From contig BDSU01000039.1 in NCBI GenBank assembly GCA_002897675.1, positions 1-64,000 of the forward strand: a stretch of DNA of 64,000 nucleotides, in the 5' to 3' direction. The position numbers were made by a program, and so were the translations under genes. Positions 36,176-45,530 of the stretch are shown here, one piece after another (the stretch's first letter is position 1; every line of letters begins with the position of its first letter). Below the pieces are notes generated by a model, which did no database searches, was not told the DNA's origin, and was given only the letters and a program-made list of their open reading frames with translations. The DNA comes from a bacterium BMS3Abin02 (GTDB taxonomy: Bacteria > Actinomycetota > Acidimicrobiia > Spongiisociales > UBA4744).

Positions 36176-36948
36176 TTCGTGCAGAGAACCTCGAGCTCTC
36201 CTATGGCGACCGAACGGCGCTGGTTTCATCGAGCTTCGAGATCCCCTCCGGCTCGGTGACCGCCGTCATCGGACCGAACGGTGCAGGCAAGTCGACCCTC
36301 CTCAACGCAATCGCGGGCCTTGTCGAACCGACTGCAGGATCGCTCATCATGCCACCGCTCGGACCAGGCGGTGTCGCCTATGTGCTCCAGTCGACAAAGC
36401 TGAACGAGCTCACCCCGATCACCGTCCATGAAGCAGTGGGGATGGGCAGGTATGCACGACTCGGCTTCTTCCATCGCTTCCAACCACGAGACTGGTCGGT
36501 CTGCGAACGCGCCATGGAGCGCCTCGGTATCGGTGATCTTGCAGATCGGCACCTCTCGGAGCTCTCCGGAGGCCAGCGTCAGCGGGTCTTCGTCGCCCAG
36601 GGACTTGCCCAGGAGGCCTCGCTGCTTCTGCTCGACGAACCCATCACCGGTCTCGACCTCGTTTCGCGTGAATACATCCTGGAAGCGATCGAGGCCGAAA
36701 AGGCAGCCGGCAACACAGTGATCGGCACCACACATTCCCTCGAAGAGGCAGGCATGGCAGACCACGTGATCTTGCTCGCAGGTCGAGTCGTGGCCACCGG
36801 CACGCCTGATGATGTACTGACGGCAGAGTCCCTGAGTGCCGCCTACGGACACCCCATGCCGACCGTCGTGGAGGGCCGTGTCCTCCACGACGATCCCCAC
36901 CACCGACCTGCCAACACACGCCACATTCATTTCGAGCGCAAGCCCTAG
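36157..36948 (+). CDS. znuC: Zinc/manganese-type ABC transporter, ATP-binding protein
   Basis: 263 residues. Walker A GPNGAGKST, signature LSGGQRQRV, Walker B LLLLDEPITGLD, H-loop TTHSLEEAG. The C-terminal tail after residue 240 is histidine-rich (HDDPHHRPANTRHIHFERK) and could bind metal. Starts inside the end of zur. Its TAG stop forms the first bases of a MITE-like repeat. Confidence 0.88.
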   Translation: MPGEPLIRAENLELSYGDRTALVSSSFEIPSGSVTAVIGPNGAGKSTLLNAIAGLVEPTAGSLIMPPLGPGGVAYVLQSTKLNELTPITVHEAVGMGRYARLGFFHRFQPRDWSVCERAMERLGIGDLADRHLSELSGGQRQRVFVAQGLAQEASLLLLDEPITGLDLVSREYILEAIEAEKAAGNTVIGTTHSLEEAGMADHVILLAGRVVATGTPDDVLTAESLSAAYGHPMPTVVEGRVLHDDPHHRPANTRHIHFERKP

Positions 36949-37133
36949 TGCCTCGGCCGGTAACGTTCGTGGTGTCGATGCCGGGGCAGGGGCGTCTGAA
37001 CGAAGGCGCCCCCAACCCTTCTTGCGTGAGGCCGCCCGTGGCATAGGCAGCCGGCTCACGCAAGAACGGGGGAAGAGGGGCTGCTCGGCCTTCCTGGCCG
37101 GCAGAACACCGCAAAGGTTGCCGGTCGAGGCCC
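36947..37133. repeat. MITE-like repeat, copy 1
   Basis: About 187 bases with imperfect terminal inverted repeats (GTGCCTCGGCCGGTAAC versus GGGCCTCGACCGGCAAC, 14 of 17) and an internal 12-bp perfect inverted repeat TTCTTGCGTGAG (37019-37030) / CTCACGCAAGAA (37055-37066). Roughly 80 percent identical to the inverted copy at 63145-63293; an extra 30-base hairpin (GGGGCGTCTGAACGAAGGCG) is present only here. It starts inside the znuC stop codon. The 114 bases after it, up to the DUF547 gene, hold nothing recognised. Confidence 0.7.
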
Positions 37134-37247
37134 AAGCTCGCTTCGCTCGGGTTGGAGCCCTCGTTGCAGTTCCTGCAACTCCGCTCCGCGTCGGATGTCG
37201 CGCGGTTCAATGGTGCGCTGACCGTGGGTGTGAACCGGAGGCGGGAA

Positions 37248-38027
37248 TCACACCGAGCCGACGGCGCAGCGAAGTCCCCAGTCATAGGACTGGAACTCCA
37301 GCTTCGGGTCTGCCTGCGACACCCAGAGGGCAAGTTCTTCCGGGAGCCAACGGACGAGAGCCCTCTTCAACGCGGACCCGCCTGCGGGGAGCCAAGTCGG
37401 CATTCGCGCCGGTCGTGTGAAATCCCCGCCGTACCAGAGGAACATCCTCGAGAGCAGAAGCTTGTCCCCCACGGCAGCCGCAGCACCTCCACCGAGGAAC
37501 TGCTTCATCTGATCTTCGAGCTGGCGCTCGACACCATCCCCATCGTAGGGTTCGGCCCTCAGCGTGGGACATGAGACGGACCCGCAGACGAGCGCCCCAT
37601 GAATACGCGGGTCTCCGAATCGCCGTATCTTCCCGTGCTCGATCACGTCGAGAGAGAGCGCTTCGCCGGAAACCTCCACAAACGGGCGGCTGAACCCTCC
37701 GGGGACTCTGAGCACGGAATTCTCCTGTGTCTCGACAGCCTCGGCCGCCAATCGCAACGCGCCCGCGTTATAGAGGTTGATCCAATACGCGAGCGCTTCG
37801 CCGCGCGTCAAGGCGTCTGCGTCGACCCCCCGAAGCGCATCCAGATACGCATCGAGAGCACGCCGCTGCTTGATCAGAGCCGGAGTCCGCCCCTGCTCGA
37901 CGGCTTCGAGGATCGATCGCAGCGCACGATGGTCCGCACGGCCGCTGCCAAACGGGCCCGGCGTGCGAACTCTCTTCGCTTTCGCGATCGACCATGCAAC
38001 CGCAAGCAGGTTGGGACCGGCGCTCAT
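37248..38027 (-). CDS. DUF547-domain protein
   Basis: 259 residues from ATG 38027. DUF547 domain from about residue 60 to the end: ALAYWINLYNAGALRL, then HGALVCGSVSCPTLRAEPYDG, with the paired Cys in CGSVSC and a conserved His. The function of this family is unknown. The frame is open far upstream, opposite the next gene, but codons there look like an antisense shadow. No good ribosome site is seen, so the start is uncertain. Convergent side faces znuC. Confidence 0.75.
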   Translation of the reverse strand: MSAGPNLLAVAWSIAKAKRVRTPGPFGSGRADHRALRSILEAVEQGRTPALIKQRRALDAYLDALRGVDADALTRGEALAYWINLYNAGALRLAAEAVETQENSVLRVPGGFSRPFVEVSGEALSLDVIEHGKIRRFGDPRIHGALVCGSVSCPTLRAEPYDGDGVERQLEDQMKQFLGGGAAAAVGDKLLLSRMFLWYGGDFTRPARMPTWLPAGGSALKRALVRWLPEELALWVSQADPKLEFQSYDWGLRCAVGSV

Positions 38028-38130
38028 GCTGCCGTCAACCACGCAACGCCCACTCGTGTTCCCTGAGAAGTCACCCGCGGCAGCCGGCACACGCCTGCAC
38101 ATGCTCCATGCACGCCGTACTCTGTGCCCG

Positions 38131-40311
38131 ATGGGGTATTGCTTCCACTGTGACAAGCCCGTTGCCGGCAACAACTGCCCGGCATGTGGACGACCGGCCT
38201 GGACCCCCGCCAAAGAACCAGAGAGAACGGATGGTTCCCCACCCGAGATGCTCGATGTGCAACCGGAGACACCGGCTCGCACGGCGCCTGTTTCGGAGTC
38301 CACGGCACAGCGCCCACCGGTCAAACCCTGGGTGATCGCCGCGACCGTGGTGGGTGTGGGAGTGATCCTGTCCATCCTCACCATTCCCTCCGGCTTCCAG
38401 CGCGTGACGGCACCGACCGCCCCTCCGGTCACGACGACAACGACTACGACGATTCCCAGGCCTGGTGCCAGCCTCCCCGCGTATCTGCCCGCCACCGGGA
38501 CTTGGCTGGGTTTGCTGAAACCCGACACTCCGCCGGAGAGTCTCACCGGCACGTTCCCCTTCCTGGAGCCGGCCCTCGACGTGATGCCCGACGGGTCGCT
38601 GCTGACCATCACCGACGACGCATATGTACGTGTCACTCCCGACGGAGGCCACACTCCCCTGCCGATCCCCGCTCCTGCCGCTCTCCTCGACGTGGCACTG
38701 TCCCCCAACGGAAGACTGCTCGCCACGGTCGGCCTCGCCGGCCGTCCGACCATCTGGGATCTCGAGACTGGAGCTTCGACACAACTCGACGAGGTTCCCT
38801 ATCGGGTCGCGCCAGACGTGGCGTCCCTGCACTGGTCGCCCGATTCGATGTCGTTGGGTCTCGGTCAGCCCGAGGGGCCCTACTACGTCTGGTCGGTGGA
38901 AGGACCACTCCTCCAAGGCCCAACGCCCGGTCGCCTGATCGCGGTGAGCCGGCTTCGGTCGGCGGGTGAAGATGAAGAGGGACTCAGGATAGACGGAGGC
39001 TTCCACATCCTCCCTCGGGCCGCCATCTCGGACATCGGTAGAGGGGCATTCAGCCCCGACGGGCAGTATCTCGCCATCGACGCAACAATCGTCGACGAAG
39101 GCTCCGGCATCTGGCTACTCAGCCTCTCAGGGCCCGGACGACAACTGTTGGCCCCTCCCGGCTCCCCGTTCACGTGGTCCGGCGACGGAACCGCCCTCTA
39201 CTGGGCCGACGAAACCGGAACCTATGCACACCCGGTCGGGCCCGAATCCACAGAAGCTCTCATCAGTGAAAGTGCCGCCGAACCCGGCGATCGCCTGCGA
39301 GCCTACGATCCCGCGCTGGTCCCTACTTCGACGCTCCTCGTCGACACCGGAACTCTCTTTGAATTGCGAGACTCCGTGTTGTTCCGCCGGGACCCGGACG
39401 GCCTCCACCTCATCGATCCAGCGGACGCAGGGACCACCACATCCATTCAGGCCGCGTTCTCCCTCAACCCCGCGACACCATTGCTGCGCACGGCATCGTT
39501 CGGACTCCCCAATGTCGACGTCCTGCTCCTCGACACAACGGGCACGACGGAGACAACACTCGGCTCCCTGCCCACAGGGGCCAAAATGGTCACCACGATC
39601 GTCAACGATCCTGATCTCGGCGTTCTCCTCGAGACCGACAGCCGTGAGATCCTCCGCGCCGGTCCCGCGGAACTCACGACCGTGCTCTCGGGATCTTCAC
39701 TCGGTGTCGTCGGTACGGTGCCATTCGCCGTGTCGCAGACCTCCTCGTCGATCCTCACCGTGCCTTCGGATGGTGAAGACCCCGAGGTTCTCATCGACGC
39801 CTCGGACCTTCCGGGCGTCCGTGGATTGCTCGCTGCAGCCGGAGCCCGGTCGGATCTCCTCACCCTCGTTCAACAACAGATCGGAGTGGCCGCCGTGTTC
39901 TGGATCCCTGGCGACTCCGAACTGCTGCGTGACATCGTGCTTCCCAATGCTCCGATGCCCAACACAACTCCGTTCTCGCTGATCTACACCTCCCTCGAGG
40001 GTTTCCAGATAATCTCGGGGCGCATCGTCCCGGCCAACGACTCCCAAACCTTCGCCGTCGAGATGCACACTCCCGACGGTGTGCTCACACTCATCATGGC
40101 CGTCCCGGGACTGGGACAATCGACCTGTTATGGAATCGTCGCCTGTCTCACGGGCTCGGTCGACGGAAGGGTGCTCAGCTTCTCCCCCGACGGGTCGTGG
40201 CTGCTGGTCGATCGTGAAGGGGTCCTGTGGGCGATCTCCACACGGGGGCGCGGGAACTTGCTCATCGACATCGCCGCACCGGATCAGATCGCCTGGATAC
40301 CGTCACGATGA
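38131..40311 (+). CDS. Membrane-anchored zinc-ribbon / beta-propeller protein
   Basis: 726 residues. N-terminal zinc ribbon (C4xxC7 and C16xxC19), a Pro/Thr-rich stretch, a membrane segment (about 66-86), a Thr-rich linker with eight Thr, then about 600 residues of WD40/TolB-like repeats (LSPNGRLLATVG, LHWSPDSMSLGL, FSPDGQYLAIDA, FSPDGSWLLVDRE). The ribbon should be cytoplasmic and the propeller outside. Function unknown. Leaderless: TACTCT seven bases before the ATG. Confidence 0.75.
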   Translation: MGYCFHCDKPVAGNNCPACGRPAWTPAKEPERTDGSPPEMLDVQPETPARTAPVSESTAQRPPVKPWVIAATVVGVGVILSILTIPSGFQRVTAPTAPPVTTTTTTTIPRPGASLPAYLPATGTWLGLLKPDTPPESLTGTFPFLEPALDVMPDGSLLTITDDAYVRVTPDGGHTPLPIPAPAALLDVALSPNGRLLATVGLAGRPTIWDLETGASTQLDEVPYRVAPDVASLHWSPDSMSLGLGQPEGPYYVWSVEGPLLQGPTPGRLIAVSRLRSAGEDEEGLRIDGGFHILPRAAISDIGRGAFSPDGQYLAIDATIVDEGSGIWLLSLSGPGRQLLAPPGSPFTWSGDGTALYWADETGTYAHPVGPESTEALISESAAEPGDRLRAYDPALVPTSTLLVDTGTLFELRDSVLFRRDPDGLHLIDPADAGTTTSIQAAFSLNPATPLLRTASFGLPNVDVLLLDTTGTTETTLGSLPTGAKMVTTIVNDPDLGVLLETDSREILRAGPAELTTVLSGSSLGVVGTVPFAVSQTSSSILTVPSDGEDPEVLIDASDLPGVRGLLAAAGARSDLLTLVQQQIGVAAVFWIPGDSELLRDIVLPNAPMPNTTPFSLIYTSLEGFQIISGRIVPANDSQTFAVEMHTPDGVLTLIMAVPGLGQSTCYGIVACLTGSVDGRVLSFSPDGSWLLVDREGVLWAISTRGRGNLLIDIAAPDQIAWIPSR

Positions 40312-40494
40312 TGTCGGCCACGCCCCCGGCCGACACGTAATAGCCCTGCGGCCGTTTGCGTCTTGTGGCACAATGAGCCCATGGCAACCGTGGATCTGCG
40401 TGCGTACACTCCGCGTCTTGCAAGGGCCGCGCTTTTCGCCGTTCCTTTGTAGCGATCTTCTCAGGATCCGCTGCTACTGCTGAAAGGAACACCA

Positions 40495-41772
40495 ATGAAC
40501 GACTTTCTCGACCGTTTCGCCTCTTCCGTCGCCCCTGTTCTCGCCTTCGACACCGACATCCACGCAGACCACGCCGAAGGGCTCTGGGTATACGACACCG
40601 ACGGCAACCGCTACGCGGACTTCGCGTGCGGAACCGCCGTCGCCAACCTCGGGCATAGCCATCCGGTCATCGTCGCAGCCGCCAGAGAGCAACTCGGCAA
40701 GCTGACCCACGCAGGCTGCGTTTTTCGATATGACTCGATCCTTCGCGCAGCGGAACGGCTTCGCGAGATCACTCCCGATGGCATCGAGATGTTCGGTTTC
40801 GCGAACTCCGGCGCCGAAGCGGTCGAAGCCGCGGTCAAACTCGCCAAGTACACGACGAAACGTCAGGGTGTGGTCGTGTTTCGGGGAGCGTTCCACGGTC
40901 GGACGATGGGATCGGTCTCCTACACGACCTCGAACGCGAAGTATCGGGACGGCTACCACCCGATCCTCGGTTCGGTGTGGGTCGCACCGTTTCCGCACCC
41001 CTATCGCTGGGGAATGACCGACGAACAGGCAACGAAACTCTCTTTGGACGAACTTCAGAGAATCTTCAAGCATGAGGTCCTCCCGAAGACCATCGCCGCG
41101 TTTCTCGTCGAACCCGTGCAAGGAGAGGGTGGCTACTACCCCGCTCCGAAACCCTTCCTGCGTGCACTCCGAGAGATGGCAGACGAGCACGGCATCATGC
41201 TGGTGTTCGACGAAGTCCAGACAGGTTTCGGTCGCACCGCGGAATGGTTCGCCTCCGAGCATTTCGGGATCGATCCCGACATCATCGTGCTCGGCAAGGG
41301 CATCGCAAACGGGATGCCACTCTCGGCGTATGGGGCTTCTCGTGAAGTCATGAACGCATGGCCGGTCGGCGCTCACGGCACGACCTTCGGTGGGAATCCG
41401 GTGGCATGTGCCGCGTCGGTGGCCGGTCTCGAGGTCATGGAAGGCCTGCTCCCCCATGCTCGAGAGCTCTCCTCTCACGCTTTCGAACGTTTCCGGAAAG
41501 CACAGATAGAACATCCCACGATCGGCGACGTGCGCGGACTCGGTCTGATGATCGGTGTCGAGTTGGTCAAGGATCGTGTCACGAGGGAGCCGGATGCCGA
41601 AGCGATGCGGTTCCTCGCACGCTACGGGCTGGAGCATGAGCTGATCATCATCTCGTGCGGCCCGGATGGAAACGTGATCAGATTCATCCCCCCGCTCATC
41701 ACCACCATCGAAGAGCTCGATCAGGCGATCGATACGATCGAGGCAGCACTCGACGCGTACGAGAGCCGGTAG
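40495..41772 (+). CDS. Class III PLP-dependent aminotransferase (4-aminobutyrate-type)
   Basis: 425 residues. GFANSGAEAVEAAVKLAK binds the cofactor phosphate, FDEVQTGFGRTAEWF supplies the Asp that contacts the pyridine ring, and IIVLGKGIANGMPLSA contains the Schiff-base lysine near residue 266. It resembles GABA or acetylornithine/omega-amino acid transaminases; the substrate is not certain. GAAAGGA precedes the ATG. The 183-base upstream gap holds a possible 23-codon uORF (40381-40452) behind CACAAT, and a small GTCGGCC/GGCCGAC hairpin. Confidence 0.88.
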   Translation: MNDFLDRFASSVAPVLAFDTDIHADHAEGLWVYDTDGNRYADFACGTAVANLGHSHPVIVAAAREQLGKLTHAGCVFRYDSILRAAERLREITPDGIEMFGFANSGAEAVEAAVKLAKYTTKRQGVVVFRGAFHGRTMGSVSYTTSNAKYRDGYHPILGSVWVAPFPHPYRWGMTDEQATKLSLDELQRIFKHEVLPKTIAAFLVEPVQGEGGYYPAPKPFLRALREMADEHGIMLVFDEVQTGFGRTAEWFASEHFGIDPDIIVLGKGIANGMPLSAYGASREVMNAWPVGAHGTTFGGNPVACAASVAGLEVMEGLLPHARELSSHAFERFRKAQIEHPTIGDVRGLGLMIGVELVKDRVTREPDAEAMRFLARYGLEHELIIISCGPDGNVIRFIPPLITTIEELDQAIDTIEAALDAYESR

Positions 41773-41845
41773 CCATCCCCGATTCCGGCCACTCCCTGGC
41801 AGGGGCTACGGCCCCTGGGCCCGCGGAGTCCTAGAGTCCATGGCC

Positions 41846-42646
41846 ATGAACGATCTTCAACTTGCGAGGTCAGCGACGCGCGAAGGGGCGTCGGCAGTCA
41901 GGCGCCTCTTCGGACACCTGACATCGGTCGACTACAAGGGCAAAGTCGATCCGGTCACGGCCGCAGATCGAGAATCCGAAGAACGCATCCGGACGCTGGT
42001 GTCGCGAGAGCGACCCGGCGACGCGTTCCTGGGCGAGGAAGAAGGTGGCAATCTCGAGAATGCCGAACGGACGTGGATCGTCGATCCGCTCGACGGCACG
42101 GTGAACTTCGTGCACGGCGTGCCACACGTCGCCGTCTCCGTCGCTCTCTATGAAGGCGGACAGCCGCTGGTCGGTGTCGTCCTCGACGTGTTTCGGCGAG
42201 AGGAGTTCCATGCCATCACGGGCGGCGGAGCGTGGCTGGACGATCGGCGTCTGGCAGTGTCCCCCACGAAGTCTCTCGATGAAGCCATCGTCGCAACGGG
42301 GTTCCCGTACGATCGTCGTGATCGAGCGAACGAGTACGCACACACCCTCGGCGCCGTCCTGGCCCGTATTCAGGGTCTTCGGCGCATGGGGACCGCATCG
42401 TTGGATCTCACATGGATCGCTGCAGGTCGGTACGACGCTTATTGGGAGCTGAACCTCGGCCCATGGGATGTCGCTGCGGGGCTTCTCCTCGTGCGAGAGG
42501 CCGGTGGCGTCGTGACGAACAGAAACGGGGATACTTCCACCCCACTGGACGATCACTTCATCGCATCCAATGCACTCGTGCATACCGAATGGCGCAGCCT
42601 CATCGACGCGTCACTCGCCGGGCCGAGGGTAGATTCTGCTTCGTAG
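41846..42646 (+). CDS. Inositol monophosphatase family protein
   Basis: 266 residues. Metal-site motifs in order: DPVTAADRESE, GEEEGG, WIVDPLDGTVNFVHG and GPWDVAAGLLLVREAGG, all of the lithium-sensitive phosphatase family (inositol-1-phosphate, histidinol phosphate or fructose bisphosphate). Start set at the second ATG because TAGAGT at 41832-41837 lies eight bases upstream, the leaderless spacing seen elsewhere here; the ATG at 41840 would lie upstream of the transcript start. Confidence 0.88.
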   Translation: MNDLQLARSATREGASAVRRLFGHLTSVDYKGKVDPVTAADRESEERIRTLVSRERPGDAFLGEEEGGNLENAERTWIVDPLDGTVNFVHGVPHVAVSVALYEGGQPLVGVVLDVFRREEFHAITGGGAWLDDRRLAVSPTKSLDEAIVATGFPYDRRDRANEYAHTLGAVLARIQGLRRMGTASLDLTWIAAGRYDAYWELNLGPWDVAAGLLLVREAGGVVTNRNGDTSTPLDDHFIASNALVHTEWRSLIDASLAGPRVDSAS

Positions 42647-42670
42647 CCCAGCGATGAGGAGTTTGCGCAC

Positions 42671-43189
42671 ATGGCTCATTCCACGAACCCGTATGCACTG
42701 ATCAAGGGACTCAGAGCCGTCCGGCAATTCACAGCAGATCCCCTCCCCGATCAGGATGTGGATCGCATCCTCGAGGCGGGTCGCTGGACGGGCAGCTCCA
42801 AGAATACGCAACGCTGGGCGTTCGTCCCGCTGCGCGACGAGGCAGCGCGCGAGGCGATCTCGGTGTGCGGCAACTACACGGCGCCCCTCCGCAATGCAAC
42901 CTTCGGCATCGCGCTGGTTCGACTTCCGGACGGCTACGAGTTCGATATCGGGCGGGTGGCGCAGAACATGATGCTGGCCGCCGCCGCCCTGGGAATCGCG
43001 TCGTGCCCGGTAACGCTGCACGACGCCCAATGCACCCGCCGTACCCTCGACCTCCCCGATGGCCATGACTGTCGCTACGCAATCGCCTTCGGCTACCAAG
43101 ACCCCCGGAGCGAACGACGCTCACGATCCGAGCGCACATACGGAGGCAGGAAACCGATGAGCGAACTCGTATGGGAGTTCCCACACTGA
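42671..43189 (+). CDS. Nitroreductase-family flavoprotein
   Basis: 172 residues. FMN-binding N-terminus RAVRQFTADPLPDQDVDRILEA followed by GRWTGSSKNTQRW and a C-terminal ALGIASCPVTLH block; short nitroreductase type acting on nitro compounds, quinones or other flavin substrates. GGAG upstream of ATG. Stop and next start overlap (TGATG at 43187-43191), so it is coupled to the amidohydrolase gene. Confidence 0.85.
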   Translation: MAHSTNPYALIKGLRAVRQFTADPLPDQDVDRILEAGRWTGSSKNTQRWAFVPLRDEAAREAISVCGNYTAPLRNATFGIALVRLPDGYEFDIGRVAQNMMLAAAALGIASCPVTLHDAQCTRRTLDLPDGHDCRYAIAFGYQDPRSERRSRSERTYGGRKPMSELVWEFPH

Positions 43190-44721
43190 TGCGCCTCTTC
43201 GTGGCCGATCTGGTTCGAACGGCGCGAGGAGTCTCCGGGAACGCCATCCTCGTTCACAACGGAAAGATCGTCGAACTGGGCCAAGCCGACCGGTTGCGAT
43301 CGGCGAACATCCCGGAGGAGCACTTCTCCGGCGGAGTGCTCCTCCCAGGCCTTCGTGACGCTCACATCCATCCTGTCGGATACGCCTCCACCAGAGGAGG
43401 CCTCCTCCTCGACGGAGTTCCGGATATCTCGACGCTGCTGTCGATACTCGCAGACACCGATGCCCGCCTCGACGGCGGTTGGGCGCTGGTCGGGAGTCGC
43501 CTCGACGACGAGCGCCTGTCCGATCGGCGCCTGCCGACCAGGAACGATCTCGACACCGTCATCGCAGAACGTCCGGTGCTTCTGGCTCGAATCTGCGGCC
43601 ACATCGCAGTGGCGAACACCGCAGCGCTCGAGGCGGCGGGAATCGGACCGGACACCTCAGACCCTGCCGCAGGTTCCTTCGACCGTGACGCAGACGGGAA
43701 TCCAAACGGGGTCCTACGGGAGGCGGCGATGGAGCTCGTTGCGTCGGCTCTGAAGACACCTCCTGTCGACGCCAACGTCCTCCTCGAAACGATGCGCCAT
43801 CTTGCCCGTCTCGGGCTCACATCACTCGGCGGGATCGTCAACGTCTCCGGCGGCGTCTGGACGCAGGGAAACGAACTCGAGATGCTCACCGACATAGCCG
43901 CGGACCTCCCCCTGCGGGTTCGCGCTCTCGTAATTGCCCCTACGCCGCACGACCTCGAGACAGCAGCGCATCGAATCGACAAGACCTCATCCCTGCTGCG
44001 TTTCGGTGGCGCCAAGGAGTTCGCAGACGGAAGCCTCGGAGGGCACACGGCGGCGTTACAGGCCCCGTATGCAGACCATCCAGAGCTCGTCGGCACCCTC
44101 CTGCTGGATCATTCCGAGACGCTGCCACGAGTACGCACGGCGCTTGCCCTCGACGGATCCGCCGCCATCCACGCGATTGGTGATCGCGCCGCATCCCACG
44201 TCCTCGACCTGTTCGAATCGCTCATCGCCCAAGGTGCCGATCCATCCCGACTCCGCATGGAGCACGCGTCGATGCTGCATGAGAACGACCTCCGGCGCAT
44301 GGCAGACATGGGTATCGGCGCCTGCATCCAGCCGGCGTTCGTACCCTCGGACGGCCCCTGGCTGGAAGAACGCCTCGGCGCACGGCGCGCGGCATCTACG
44401 TACCGGTTTGCGACGATGGCTCGAAACGGGATCAGCTTGGCCGGCGGTTCGGACGCCCCGGTGGAATCACCGGACCCCTTCGCCGGTATGGCGGCAGCAC
44501 GAGACCGCGCGGGCTTCTGGCCGGAAGAGTCTCTCACCGCGAATGAGGCATTTGCACTCTTCACCGACGACGCCGCCCGTCTTCTCGATGAACCAGAACC
44601 CCTTGCCCCGGGCAGCCCGGCGGACTTCGTCGTTGTCGATCGTGACCCCTTGACCACGTCGCCTGCACAGCTTCGTGAGGCAAGTGTGCTCTCCACCTGG
44701 GTGGGAGGGCGAAAGGTCTGA
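43189..44721 (+). CDS. Metal-dependent amidohydrolase (YtcJ-like, family 3)
   Basis: 510 residues from the ATG in TGATG. LPGLRDAHIHPVGYA carries the HxH metal site, followed by LARICGHIAVAN, IHAIGDRAASHVLD, RMEHASMLHENDL and SLAGGSDAPVESPDPF with the catalytic Asp. Substrate unknown; relatives act on cyclic amides. An in-frame ATG also exists at 43171. The C-terminus ends nine bases before the convergent SDR gene. Confidence 0.88.
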   Translation: MRLFVADLVRTARGVSGNAILVHNGKIVELGQADRLRSANIPEEHFSGGVLLPGLRDAHIHPVGYASTRGGLLLDGVPDISTLLSILADTDARLDGGWALVGSRLDDERLSDRRLPTRNDLDTVIAERPVLLARICGHIAVANTAALEAAGIGPDTSDPAAGSFDRDADGNPNGVLREAAMELVASALKTPPVDANVLLETMRHLARLGLTSLGGIVNVSGGVWTQGNELEMLTDIAADLPLRVRALVIAPTPHDLETAAHRIDKTSSLLRFGGAKEFADGSLGGHTAALQAPYADHPELVGTLLLDHSETLPRVRTALALDGSAAIHAIGDRAASHVLDLFESLIAQGADPSRLRMEHASMLHENDLRRMADMGIGACIQPAFVPSDGPWLEERLGARRAASTYRFATMARNGISLAGGSDAPVESPDPFAGMAAARDRAGFWPEESLTANEAFALFTDDAARLLDEPEPLAPGSPADFVVVDRDPLTTSPAQLREASVLSTWVGGRKV

Positions 44722-44730
44722 CAGCGTCGC

Positions 44731-45498
44731 TCAGTCCCGAAGAAGCCTGCCTTCCATGCCGCCGGCGACCATGACGACCTGACCGGTGACGTGGCCAGAG
44801 ATCTTGTCGGAGGCGAGTGCAACGATCTGTGCGGCGACATCCTCCGGGGTTCCGAGTTTCTCCAGCGCCATCGTCGCCGTCACCCGCCGTTTGAGGGCCG
44901 GATCCTTTCGGGCCTCCGTCGTCATCGGCGTGACCGTCCATCCCGGTGCAACGGCGTTCACCCTGACGCCGATCCGAGCCGCTTCGTTCTTGGCACTGAG
45001 CAGAAGGCCCGTCATGATGGCACCCTTTGCGGCGGCATAGTCCACGTGGCCGGCCTCTCCGAATACGCCGGCCGTCGAACCAACCATCACGACGCTTCCC
45101 GTGTGTGTCTTCTCGGCGTGACGCAGGAACCCCCGTATCGTGAGGAAGGTCGCCGTGAGGTTCGCTCTCATGGTCTCTTCCCATCTGGCCAAGGGCATCT
45201 CCCAGAGGCGGAGATCCTCGGATAACCATACGCCGGCGTTGGCAACACAGATGTCGAGGCAGCCCAATGCCTCCACTGCTCGCGGCACGAGTTCGTCCGC
45301 TTCCTCTTCGAGTCGCAAATCTGCTCCCAGCGCCACTCCATCGACCTCTGCTGCAAGTCCCAGCGCCGCTGCCTCCGAAGTCCGGTAGTGGATCGCCACC
45401 TTCGCTCCCTCAGAAGCAAATGCTCGAACCACGGCCTGTCCGATTCCTCCGGCGCCGCCGGTGACGAGAACTCCCTTGTCGTGCAGATCGGTATCCAT
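44731..45498 (-). CDS. SDR-family NAD(P)-dependent oxidoreductase
   Basis: 255 residues. Cofactor motif VTGGAGGIGQAV, NAG in VANAGVWL, catalytic Ser in VGSTAG and YxxxK in YAAAKGA. Closest in pattern to 3-oxoacyl-ACP reductase FabG. Leaderless start at 45498: TACCGT lies seven bases upstream. Monocistronic. Confidence 0.88.
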   Translation of the reverse strand: MDTDLHDKGVLVTGGAGGIGQAVVRAFASEGAKVAIHYRTSEAAALGLAAEVDGVALGADLRLEEEADELVPRAVEALGCLDICVANAGVWLSEDLRLWEMPLARWEETMRANLTATFLTIRGFLRHAEKTHTGSVVMVGSTAGVFGEAGHVDYAAAKGAIMTGLLLSAKNEAARIGVRVNAVAPGWTVTPMTTEARKDPALKRRVTATMALEKLGTPEDVAAQIVALASDKISGHVTGQVVMVAGGMEGRLLRD

Positions 45499-45530
45499 GA
45501 ACGAGACGGTAGTGCCCAGTCGGTCGTCAG

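Noticed and set aside
37248-38753. DUF547 gene read as a 501-residue protein
   Set aside because: The extra 240 residues are antisense to the zinc-ribbon/propeller gene and low-complexity.
40312-40494. Riboswitch upstream of the aminotransferase
   Set aside because: No conserved aptamer features I recognise; only a small hairpin and a possible uORF.
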